Source of the DNA: Holophagales bacterium
Lineage (GTDB): Bacteria; Acidobacteriota; Thermoanaerobaculia; Multivoradales; Multivoraceae
Length of the DNA: 64,000 nucleotides
Direction: 5' to 3'
Assembly: GCA_009843505.1 (NCBI GenBank)
Contig: VYDI01000027.1
Coordinates: forward strand, 103,684-167,683
In this document: positions 1 to 6,915 of the stretch, one piece after another
How the letters are laid out: every line of letters begins with the position of its first letter
How positions within the stretch are numbered: position 1 is the first letter of the stretch
Made by a program: the position numbers and the translations under genes
The notes under the pieces: model-generated
What the model was told of the DNA's origin: nothing
The model's input: the letters and a program-made list of their open reading frames with translations, nothing else
Databases searched by the model: none

Positions 1-1
1 A

Positions 2-385
2 AGCCTCTCCGTCCGGGACATCGATCCCTTCCAGTACTACCAGCGGCTGAGGCGGGTGCGGGAGTACGTAGACGAGAACCTGGGCGAAGAGCTCAAGCTC
101 GCCACGGTCGCCAGGGTCGCCGCCATGAGGCCGTCGAGCCTTGGACGCTTCTTCCGCCAACGCGTGGGCATGCCGTTTGCCGCCTGGCTTACGATCCGCC
201 GCGTCCAGCGCGCATGCCAACTGCTTCGACAGAGCAACATGCCAATCGAACGGGTCGGGAGGATCGTGGGATTCGGCGGCGAGCGAACGTTTCGACGGGC
301 GTTCCGGCTGCATGTGGGGTGCAGCGCATCGGAGTTCAGGAAGAGCCATCTGGAGGACGAGGCGCGGCAAAACCTGGATTCGTAG
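2..385 (+). CDS. AraC-family transcriptional regulator, C-terminal part (5' end outside window)
   Basis: The reading frame is open to the left edge, so the visible 127 residues are the C-terminal end of a longer protein. They form an AraC/XylS DNA-binding domain with two helix-turn-helix units. The first is around LATVARVAAM and is followed by LGRFFRQRVGMPFAAWL. The second is around IERVGRIVGFGGERTFRRAF, ending in the usual hydrophobic closing helix. Proteins of this family bind promoter DNA as activators; the sensor domain that would name the ligand is not in view. A GTG at 56 could start a minimal HTH-only protein, but in-frame sequence continues upstream of it. The target genes are unknown; the next gene downstream (FGE-like) is 243 bases away. 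Confidence 0.85.
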   Translation, partial: SLSVRDIDPFQYYQRLRRVREYVDENLGEELKLATVARVAAMRPSSLGRFFRQRVGMPFAAWLTIRRVQRACQLLRQSNMPIERVGRIVGFGGERTFRRAFRLHVGCSASEFRKSHLEDEARQNLDS

Positions 386-628
386 AACGACCGGTGCGCG
401 ACCCGGACCCCTCCTAGGAAGGCTCGGGAGGCCCGCCGGGGCCAACGAAACCGGCAGTCGCGGCAGCAGGGAACAGGATCTATCCGACCCTGCCACGGCA
501 CGGTCCGGCTGCAAACCGGACTCTTTGACTCCAACAATGACCGGCATCGGGTCCGTGATGGCCGGTGCGGGCAGCGAACGTGCCGGTTCGTCCTTGCAGA
601 ATAGGAAGTCGTTTGGGAAGGGAATCCG

Positions 629-1897
629 GTGGTTCGGAAGATCGCTCCCCTCGTCAAGGGTCTGTGGACAGTGACGTTGCTGCTTGGGCCGAGTCTTGCG
701 GCTGCACAGTTGCCGCCCGAAGTCCAGGTGGACCGGCTCTGGTTCCGGGCAGAGCGTCAGATTGACAGTGGTGCTTATCGGCCTGCGCTGGAGTCACTCG
801 AGGAGATCCTGTCCCTGGAAGCGCAGCACGACGTGCCGGTTCCAAAGGAGTTCCTGTTCAAGCATGCCGTGGCCCTGCACGAGACCGGCTTTCATGTGAA
901 GGCGACAGATTCCGCCACCAAGTATCTGAATCGGTGGGGTCGGGAAGGAAGGCACTATCGAGAGGCGCTCGAGTTGCTTGACGCTGCGGAAACGGCCGCC
1001 GGCCTGCTTCTCGCAGCAGCTAGGCGGAAGGCGGAGGAAGACGAACGCGAACAGAGAGAGGCCCTAGAAGACGAGATGGCGAAAACGGCTGCTGAACTGG
1101 CTCGTCTGGCGCCGGGAATGGAGATGGTGGTCATTCCCCCCGGCAGCTTCCGGATGGGCTGTTCGTCAAGTCCCTGTTCCAGCAGGGAGCTACCGGTGCA
1201 CCGGGTGACTATTCCGCGCCCCTTTGCCGTATCGAAACACGAACTCACGCTCGCCCAGTGGGACGCCTGCGTCGACCGGGGAGGATGCCGGCTTGCTGCC
1301 CGGCGGGAGGACCTGCGGAGCGGTACCGGCGCGGACGAGGCGGGCCGTGGCCGGCGTCCCGTGGTCAGCGTGTCTTGGTTGGATGCCCGTCAATACGTGG
1401 GCTGGCTGTCATCCGAGACCGGTGCAGAGTACCGACTCCTGAGTGAGTCGGAGTGGGAGTACGCGGCTCGGGCCGGTACGGACACCCTTTACTCTTTCGG
1501 AGACGACCCGTCGGATCTCTGCGCGCATGCGAATCACACGGAGATAGCTTCGCCGAGCGACGATGCGCTCGATAGCCGGGAGCCTGTCAAGCGTTGTGCT
1601 GACAACGTAGGGGACCGCGCGGCGCCGGTGGGCTCCTTCTCTCCCAACGGCTGGGCCCTCTTCGACATGCACGGCAACGTCGAGGAGTGGGTCGAGGACT
1701 GCTGGAATGACAACTACAGCGCTCCACCGCTGGACGGTAGTGCCTGGCGAGACGGTGACTGCTCCCGTCGCGTCGTTCGCGGCGGAGCGTGGAACTTCGG
1801 GCCGCGTGGCCTGCGCTCGACGTCACGCAATCAGGCGGAGGTCGACAAGCGCTACGCGAACGTGGGTTTTCGGATAGCTCGGACACTCAGCCCCTAG
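629..1897 (+). CDS. secreted FGE/SUMF1-fold protein lacking the FGE catalytic cysteines
   Basis: This is a 422-residue protein with a GTG start behind a GGGAAGGGA ribosome-binding site. A signal peptide covers about residues 1-26 (cleavage near SLAAA-Q). A helical, TPR-like stretch (about 30-125) follows, then a short charged segment (about 130-155), then a formylglycine-generating-enzyme/sulfatase-modifying fold (about 162-420). Fold hallmarks are MVVIPPGSFRMGC, YRLLSESEWEYAARAGT, MHGNVEEWVEDC and the closing NVGFRIAR. In true FGE enzymes the segment after GGS(W/F) carries the two active cysteines; here it reads GGAWNFGPRGLRSTSRN with no cysteine. Sulfatase activation is therefore unlikely, and a ligand-binding or structural role is more plausible. 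Paired cysteines (MGCSSSPC, CVDRGGC) suggest disulfides outside the cytoplasm. Confidence 0.8.
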   Translation: MVRKIAPLVKGLWTVTLLLGPSLAAAQLPPEVQVDRLWFRAERQIDSGAYRPALESLEEILSLEAQHDVPVPKEFLFKHAVALHETGFHVKATDSATKYLNRWGREGRHYREALELLDAAETAAGLLLAAARRKAEEDEREQREALEDEMAKTAAELARLAPGMEMVVIPPGSFRMGCSSSPCSSRELPVHRVTIPRPFAVSKHELTLAQWDACVDRGGCRLAARREDLRSGTGADEAGRGRRPVVSVSWLDARQYVGWLSSETGAEYRLLSESEWEYAARAGTDTLYSFGDDPSDLCAHANHTEIASPSDDALDSREPVKRCADNVGDRAAPVGSFSPNGWALFDMHGNVEEWVEDCWNDNYSAPPLDGSAWRDGDCSRRVVRGGAWNFGPRGLRSTSRNQAEVDKRYANVGFRIARTLSP

Positions 1898-1998
1898 AGG
1901 TCATGGGGCCGACCAAGTTCACGTGAGGACCGGCTGTCTCGCGGAACTCGTCGCAGGGTGTTCGATCAGGAATGGAATGGAGCGGAAAGGAACAACGC

Positions 1999-3105
1999 AT
2001 GATAGATGAGACGGCATACCGATCTACACAAAACACGACCTTGGGTCTCGTCGCCGTCCTCGGTCTTGTCTTTACCGGGCTCGGTGTCTATATCGCATAT
2101 CTTGAGTACCAGGGAAACGCCCTTGAGGATCGGCGTCAACGGCCGAGTGTGCAGGTACACGTCTCGGCTTTCGATGTGCCGAAACACACCGAGGAGGTGG
2201 ACGTCGCGGCCCTGATCAGAGACCTTTCGGCGCTCGAGGAACGGCACAGCAGGTACTCCGGCCTGTTCATTCTTGCTGCTTTGCATGGGCTGGAGACAGA
2301 GTCGGCCGGAGTTCCCTCGCGGGAGGAGATCGGCGAGATGTTCACCGGCATAAGTGAGAGGGTCGAAAGTACCAGGACCGAGCGAGTTGAGTTCGAGGGC
2401 GACCTCAGCTCACTGCTCAGCCAATGGCGACGTCTCGACACTGTGAGCCAGGACCAGTTGAGCTCGTTGACCGATGTCGAAATGGAGTACTCGGGTGTTA
2501 CGGGAAACCATATCCTTGAGCTGATTGGCAAGGTCGAAGGAGAGGTGAACTCGGGTGGAGATGAGAGTGAGCGGTTGCGAAATACAATAGGGCTGCTGGA
2601 GACGGTTGTCGACGAGGTCGACGCGGAAGCGCCGGCCATGGAAGCGGGCTATTCGGCTCTTCTTGAAGACCTGGAGGCGCTTGAGGCCGCCTATGCCGAG
2701 GGTAAGGAGATCCACAGGTTGACGGTAGAAGTGATTGCCGAGAATCAGAGCCAGTTGCCCACGGTGATCCGCAAGGAAGCCCTCATCGGATTCCGAGATA
2801 GCAAGAAGAACCTGCGTCTCGTGGTGGTGGAGGCGAACGAAGACCTGAACCTCGGACCGTACTCGGTGGGTAGGGGGACCTTTGTGGCCTCTTCTCTTGA
2901 CAGTCTCGATCCACTGGATGTGGATGTCGTGACCAGTGGTGATGCCAGCCTGGCGTGCCGGGTGGCTGTCGTGGACTTGCGGAATGTCGGCTGGACCTCG
3001 GAGTGGTCTACGGGTTGCCGGGATGATGATCCTGGTGGGCGGCACGAGCTTGCGGAGCTTCGAGGCGTGCTGTCTGGGGAGAGTACAGGCGGGAGCCCCC
3101 GATGA
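1999..3105 (+). CDS. membrane-anchored helical protein of unknown function
   Basis: I do not recognise the family. The ATG at 1999 is preferred because GGAAAGGA lies 8-9 bases upstream; an in-frame ATG at 1972 would add nine residues. The 368-residue product has one N-terminal transmembrane segment (about 14-35, GLVAVLGLVFTGLGVYIAYL). A long, acidic, mostly alpha-helical region (about 60-280) with coiled-coil-like heptads follows. The C-terminal part (about 285-345) looks beta-rich, with hydrophobic strands such as LRLVVVEA and ACRVAVVDL. This suggests an inner-membrane anchor with a large soluble domain. It lies between the FGE-like gene and the lipase-like gene on the same strand. By eye its third codon positions are less GC-rich than the housekeeping genes further right, consistent with accessory origin. 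Confidence 0.6.
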   Translation: MIDETAYRSTQNTTLGLVAVLGLVFTGLGVYIAYLEYQGNALEDRRQRPSVQVHVSAFDVPKHTEEVDVAALIRDLSALEERHSRYSGLFILAALHGLETESAGVPSREEIGEMFTGISERVESTRTERVEFEGDLSSLLSQWRRLDTVSQDQLSSLTDVEMEYSGVTGNHILELIGKVEGEVNSGGDESERLRNTIGLLETVVDEVDAEAPAMEAGYSALLEDLEALEAAYAEGKEIHRLTVEVIAENQSQLPTVIRKEALIGFRDSKKNLRLVVVEANEDLNLGPYSVGRGTFVASSLDSLDPLDVDVVTSGDASLACRVAVVDLRNVGWTSEWSTGCRDDDPGGRHELAELRGVLSGESTGGSPR

Positions 3106-3175
3106 ATGGGGGAGTAGGGGCTGCGTCCAGCGGCTCTGGGCGAGGAGAAGAAAGCCAGAGCGATCACGGGGCGCG

Positions 3176-3194
3176 GCCGGTCTTGCCGACCGGC
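3176..3194. repeat. short hairpin in the gap before the lipase gene
   Basis: A perfect 7-bp inverted repeat (GCCGGTC / GACCGGC) with a 5-base loop lies in the 157-base gap between the membrane protein and the lipase gene. No T-tract follows, so it is not a standard terminator. The rest of the gap holds only the lipase ribosome-binding site (GGGGAGGAG just before 3263). Confidence 0.3.
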
Positions 3195-3262
3195 GGTAGG
3201 GGACCTGAGGACTTGGGCGGATTCAGGACGACCTGGTTGGAAAGGCTTGGGGAGGAGCATTA

Positions 3263-4654
3263 ATGGCTGAACGCCCGGTAGTGATGATCCATGGCTGGAG
3301 CGCCACGTCGGAAGGACTAGAGCCGCTAGCGCGTCTAGTGAGGGCCCAGCTCGGTGCGGAGATCTCGATCGTCCGTCTCGCCGACTACCTTAGTATGGAG
3401 GATGAAGTTCGTTTCGACGATCTTGTGTCAGCAATGGACAGGGCTTGGGACGCCGAAGGATTGCCTCGGACAACGGGTGGCGTGGACGCCTTGGTTCACA
3501 GTACCGGGGGGCCGGTGATTCGCGACTGGCTGGACCGGAACTTCGCACCGGGCGATTCCCCGGTCGGACGTCTGGTCATGCTTGCGCCCGCAAACTTCGG
3601 CTCGCCGCTGGCCCACAAAGGAAGGTCGCTCATCGCGCGTGCGCTCAAGGGATTCATCGCAAAGAAGCCCGAGGGCCGGCCCTTCGAGACCGGTACGCAG
3701 ATCCTGAAGGGACTGGAACTCGCGAGCCCCTACACCTGGAACTTGGCGGGTCGCGACAGGTTCGGCGAGGGTGGCACTCGCTACCAACCCGGGAATGTCC
3801 TTTGCACCGTTCTGGTCGGGAACACGGGCTATCGGGGCATCCGTTCGATCGCCAACGAGGAAGGCTCGGACGGCACCGTACGTGTTTCGACCGCGAACAT
3901 GAACTGTGTTCGTCTCACTGCCAGCTTTCCCGCGCACCCTGAAGATCCCGAGGTGGGGCACGATGTGTACTGGAGCAAGATGGAGGAGTCGACCGGTTCA
4001 ACCGCATTCGGGGTTCTTGATGGCCACAATCACGGCACGATCAAGCTGTCGCACCTGCGGACACGGCGTCTGAGGTCCAAGCGGGACCGCGGAGCGTTGA
4101 ACGACATCATCAAGAGCTTGACCGTGCAGGAGGATGACTTCGAGCAGTGGAGGGAGGAGTTGGCGGTCCGCAATGAAGCACTCCTTCCTAGTACGTCTCG
4201 TGGCAACGCGCAGAAGCATGGTTTCCAGAACACGGTTGTACGGGTAGAGGACCAGTACGGAGTCGGCGTAGACGATTTCCTCTTGGAGTTCTACGAGAAG
4301 GACGACGACCGAGGTAGAACAGCCGAGCGGTTTCACCGGTCCGCTATCCGGAAAGTCCACAAGTACAGAGATGACCATTCCTACCGAAGTGTTTACATTG
4401 ACTGCACGCGCTTGGCGGCGGCGATCGATAAGGTCGGCGAGTACTTGAGTATGAGCCTCACGGCGTACCCCGAACTCGATCCTCCGAAGATCCCGGTCGG
4501 GTTCGAGACGATAGCCGACGAGCACATTGGAGGACTGCGTATCGGCAAAGAGGACGTCAACAGGTTCTTCGCACCTCACCGGACTGCTCTCGTCTCGCTT
4601 CAACTGGAGCGGCAGCAATCACCCGAGGTCTTCGCCTTGAGGGACTATCCGTAG
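3263..4654 (+). CDS. alpha/beta-hydrolase, lipase-like, with C-terminal extra domain
   Basis: This 463-residue protein has no signal peptide and starts at an ATG behind GGGGAGGAG. The N-terminal 270 residues look like a lipase/esterase alpha/beta-hydrolase. There is an oxyanion-hole HG at 10-11 (VVMIHGWSAT) and a nucleophile elbow VHSTGG with Ser80. Asp203 (GSDGTV) and His257 (GHNHGTI) are placed as expected for the other triad members. ANFGSPLA after the elbow resembles PGAP1/phospholipase-type lipases. Residues from about 290 to 463 form a separate C-terminal domain I do not recognise; it is rich in alternating hydrophobic residues and may be a beta-sandwich. The likely substrate is an ester lipid, but this is not determined. 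It may form a unit with the two genes upstream. Confidence 0.75.
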   Translation: MAERPVVMIHGWSATSEGLEPLARLVRAQLGAEISIVRLADYLSMEDEVRFDDLVSAMDRAWDAEGLPRTTGGVDALVHSTGGPVIRDWLDRNFAPGDSPVGRLVMLAPANFGSPLAHKGRSLIARALKGFIAKKPEGRPFETGTQILKGLELASPYTWNLAGRDRFGEGGTRYQPGNVLCTVLVGNTGYRGIRSIANEEGSDGTVRVSTANMNCVRLTASFPAHPEDPEVGHDVYWSKMEESTGSTAFGVLDGHNHGTIKLSHLRTRRLRSKRDRGALNDIIKSLTVQEDDFEQWREELAVRNEALLPSTSRGNAQKHGFQNTVVRVEDQYGVGVDDFLLEFYEKDDDRGRTAERFHRSAIRKVHKYRDDHSYRSVYIDCTRLAAAIDKVGEYLSMSLTAYPELDPPKIPVGFETIADEHIGGLRIGKEDVNRFFAPHRTALVSLQLERQQSPEVFALRDYP

Positions 4655-4724
4655 AACCCGGTCCTGCTGGGTCCGCCCGCTCACCCGGCAAAGCACGAAT
4701 CGCGCGGCATGGGGAGTCTTGCAG

Positions 4725-4730
4725 TAGATT
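4725..4730 (+). promoter_or_regulatory. candidate -10 element for the NTF2-like gene
   Basis: TAGATT lies 9 bases before the GTG at 4740. No matching -35 hexamer is evident. It would give a transcript with almost no leader. Confidence 0.22.
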
Positions 4731-4739
4731 CGGTCCGCT

Positions 4740-5594
4740 GTGCGCCGCGTTCTTTCCCAACTCGACCTGCTCGCGCTTACGGTCGTCCTGGCTGCGCCCG
4801 CGGCGGCGCTGGCCGGCGGCGAAGCCACGCAAGCCGTTCACCGCTTCATCGAAGCGTGGAACACCCGCGAGCCAGCCGCCTTCGCCGCGACGCTTCGGTA
4901 CCCGCACGTTCGGCCGGCGGCGGATTTCGACGGCCGCGTCTTTGCCGACGCCGAGGCCTACGCGGCGACCATCGACTTCGACCGGGTGCTGGCGACGGGC
5001 TGGGATCGAACGCGGCTCGATTCCGCAACCGTCGTCCAGGCCGGAGAAGGGCAGGCCCACGTCGCCGGGCGGTACACGCGGCTGCGCGCCGACGGCTCGG
5101 GTATCTGGAGCAACCAGATCACCTACGTCGTGACGGAGAAGGATGGCTCGACCGGGATCCAGGCACGGCTCGCGGCGGGCCTGGACGACTTGTCGGAGTC
5201 GGATCGCGAGGCGAACGCGGCGGCCGCAGTTGCCGCGGTCGAGCGCTACCTCGACGCTTTCAACGCCCGCGACGAAGTGGCGATGACGGACGCCATGCGG
5301 TTTCCCCACGTTCGGGTGGGAAGAGGAGGGGTGAGGACCTGGAGATCCGCCGCGGAGTACAGGGACGGGTTCGACTTCGACGGGTTCGCCGAACGTCTCG
5401 GTTGGGAGCACTCCGAGGCCGACTCCATGGAGGCGATCCAGGTGGGCGCCAGGGGCGTCAACGTTGCGGTCAGGATCACACGCTACGGTGCCGGCGGCAC
5501 CCTCATCCATAGCTTCGACACGATCTATCTGGTGACCGAGAAGGACGGCCACTGGGGCATCAGGGCGGGTTCGAGTATCGCTCCTTCACCTTGA
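4740..5594 (+). CDS. secreted protein with two tandem NTF2-like (SnoaL-type) domains
   Basis: This is a 284-residue protein with a GTG start and a signal peptide (about 1-25, cleavage near AAALA-G). The mature part is an internal duplication of an NTF2-like alpha+beta domain, about 29-150 and 160-280. Corresponding segments of the two halves are easy to see: RYPHVR and RFPHVR, ITYVVTEKDGSTGIQA and IYLVTEKDGHWGIRA, and AWNTRE and AFNARD in the first helix. NTF2-like folds are general pockets used for hydrolysis, isomerisation or ligand binding; nothing fixes the ligand here. It is probably periplasmic. Confidence 0.75.
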   Translation: MRRVLSQLDLLALTVVLAAPAAALAGGEATQAVHRFIEAWNTREPAAFAATLRYPHVRPAADFDGRVFADAEAYAATIDFDRVLATGWDRTRLDSATVVQAGEGQAHVAGRYTRLRADGSGIWSNQITYVVTEKDGSTGIQARLAAGLDDLSESDREANAAAAVAAVERYLDAFNARDEVAMTDAMRFPHVRVGRGGVRTWRSAAEYRDGFDFDGFAERLGWEHSEADSMEAIQVGARGVNVAVRITRYGAGGTLIHSFDTIYLVTEKDGHWGIRAGSSIAPSP

Positions 5595-5606
5595 GGCCAC
5601 TTCGCC

Positions 5607-5744
5607 GTGCTGCTGGTCGCCTTCCTCGTTGCCGTCCTGGTCCTCGGTGTGATCTACGACATCGCCCTGGGGGCCGGCCTGCTGCTCAAGATGCTCTCGA
5701 AGACGCCGGACGGGCCGGAGCGCCCACGCTACCGCGGGCGGTGA
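5607..5744 (+). CDS. possible small membrane protein (45 aa)
   Basis: A short GTG-initiated frame begins 12 bases after the NTF2-like gene. It encodes one strongly hydrophobic segment (LLVAFLVAVLVLGVIYDIAL, then ALGAGLLL) followed by a basic, proline-containing tail ending PRYRGR. A weak GAGG sits about 10 bases upstream. The composition is that of a single-pass membrane peptide rather than random high-GC sequence. There is no family assignment, and expression is unproven. Confidence 0.4.
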   Translation: MLLVAFLVAVLVLGVIYDIALGAGLLLKMLSKTPDGPERPRYRGR

Positions 5745-5746
5745 GA

Positions 5747-6133
5747 TCAGGGCTCTGCGACCTCTGGTGACTCGCCCCTTGCCGTTCGAACGAAGCTGCG
5801 GTCGAACGTGAGCATCGCCTCGCAGTGCGCGGCGGCGCCGACGTGCAGGGCATCCGCGAAGTCCAGGCCCTTCGCGGCTCGGTCGAGCGCGTCGACCAGC
5901 AGGTTCGGGCTTTCCACCGTCACGCCGGGCAGTCCCGAGAAGGCCCGCAGGGCTGTGGCGGCATCCCTGCCGGCAAGACCGTAAACGCTGCGCAGGACCC
6001 ACTCGCACTCGAGGAGGACGGTCGTGCTCACGAAGACACTCCCCGTCTCGATCACGTTTCGCGCCCTGGCGGCCTGTTGCGGATCGTCGCCGGTCAAGTA
6101 GCGAACGACGACGTTGGTGTCAATCGCCCGCAT
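5747..6133 (-). CDS. vapC: type II toxin, PIN-domain RNase (VapC family)
   Basis: This is a 128-residue PIN-domain protein. The start is the ATG at 6133 (MRAIDTNVVVRYLTGDD), 14 bases inside the antitoxin gene; longer in-frame starts would add sequence unlike PIN proteins. Acidic Mg-binding residues typical of VapC are visible: Asp5 in IDTN, Glu in LLECEW, Asp in FADALH, and Asp in LTFDRSF near the end. VapC toxins cleave specific RNAs (tRNA or rRNA) and are neutralised by the co-transcribed antitoxin, here the AbrB-type gene upstream. Its stop lies just past the convergent small membrane ORF. Confidence 0.88.
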   Translation of the reverse strand: MRAIDTNVVVRYLTGDDPQQAARARNVIETGSVFVSTTVLLECEWVLRSVYGLAGRDAATALRAFSGLPGVTVESPNLLVDALDRAAKGLDFADALHVGAAAHCEAMLTFDRSFVRTARGESPEVAEP

Positions 6134-6395
6134 GCCGTCGCCTGGCCTCGGCCAGGACGCCTTCCCGCATCTCCTGGGGGGACTTCGGTGGGCCGTCGTA
6201 GGCCACGCTGCCGAACACGTCCTCGGGCCGGGTCTCGGGAAGCACGGGCTCGGGCTTGAGCAGGACACCGTCGGGCGTGTTCTCCACGACGAGGCGCGTT
6301 CCGGCTGCCCAGCGCAGCTCCCGGCGAATCGCCTTGGGCAGGATCACCTGCCCCTTGGTCGACAGTTTCGTGGTCAGTGGTTCGGGCGCGAGCAT
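6120..6395 (-). CDS. vapB: AbrB/MazE-type antitoxin (VapB)
   Basis: This is a 91-residue protein. The ATG at 6395 is preferred over one at 6440 because GGAGGAA sits 7-8 bases upstream and the swapped-hairpin domain then begins near the N-terminus. The AbrB core reads TTKLSTKGQVILPKAIRREL, the standard beta-strand and loop DNA-binding motif. The acidic C-terminal part (about 50-85) would wrap the PIN toxin. It overlaps the toxin gene by 14 bases, so the pair is translationally coupled. A TATCTT box on the minus strand (6432-6437) is a possible -10 element. Confidence 0.85.
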   Translation of the reverse strand: MLAPEPLTTKLSTKGQVILPKAIRRELRWAAGTRLVVENTPDGVLLKPEPVLPETRPEDVFGSVAYDGPPKSPQEMREGVLAEARRRHAGD

Positions 6396-6516
6396 CGGTG
6401 GATTCCTCCTCCATGCGGGTAAGGCGAAAGTAAGATACACCGTTCCGTGCGTGCAGCCGAGCTCGGAGGTCCGCGGGCGCCGCGGCGCGAGCGCGCGGAC
6501 GAGCGGCCGGCGGCGG

Positions 6517-6522
6517 TAGAGT
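6517..6522 (+). promoter_or_regulatory. candidate -10 element, leaderless cupin transcript
   Basis: TAGAGT ends 7 bases before the cupin ATG at 6530, with no Shine-Dalgarno sequence between. This spacing puts the expected transcription start at or next to the start codon. Confidence 0.4.
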
Positions 6523-6529
6523 CAGGTCC

Positions 6530-6913
6530 ATGAGCCAGACGCCTTCGCTCCGACGTCCCGCGGTCGTCCGGCGCGCCGACGACGCGCCGGCAAACCAGGT
6601 CGAGCTGGGCACGGCGACGACGACCCAGGTCCTGCTGGGCGTCGCCGACGATGCGCCGCACTTCGCGATGCGGCGGTTCCGAATGGAGGCCGGCGGCGGG
6701 ATGCCGCTGCACACGAACCAGGTGGAGCACGAGCAGTACGTGCTTCGGGGCCGCGCCCGCATCGTGCTGGGGGAGGAGACCGTCGAGGTCGGCGCGGACG
6801 ATGTGCTGCTCATCCCCGCGGGCCTGCCGCATTCCTACGAAGTGATCGAGGCGCCGTTCGAGTTCCTTTGCCTGGTGCCGAACCGGCCGGACCGGATCGA
6901 CCTGGTCGGCTGA
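6530..6913 (+). CDS. cupin domain protein
   Basis: This 127-residue single-domain cupin has the two cupin motifs. The first is around MPLHTNQVEHEQYVLRG, with metal-ligand His and Glu residues. The second is around VLLIPAGLPHSYEV, with the final His. Small cupins of this type bind a divalent metal; reactions vary (isomerase, dioxygenase, sensor) and none can be fixed here. The PQQ-type beta-propeller gene starts 2 bases after its stop, so the two are probably co-expressed. There is no signal peptide, so it acts in the cytoplasm. Confidence 0.85.
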   Translation: MSQTPSLRRPAVVRRADDAPANQVELGTATTTQVLLGVADDAPHFAMRRFRMEAGGGMPLHTNQVEHEQYVLRGRARIVLGEETVEVGADDVLLIPAGLPHSYEVIEAPFEFLCLVPNRPDRIDLVG

Positions 6914-6915
6914 GA

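Noticed and set aside
629-1897. Diversity-generating retroelement target protein
   Set aside because: The fold is suitable, but no reverse transcriptase, accessory gene or adenine-rich template repeat is visible in the window.
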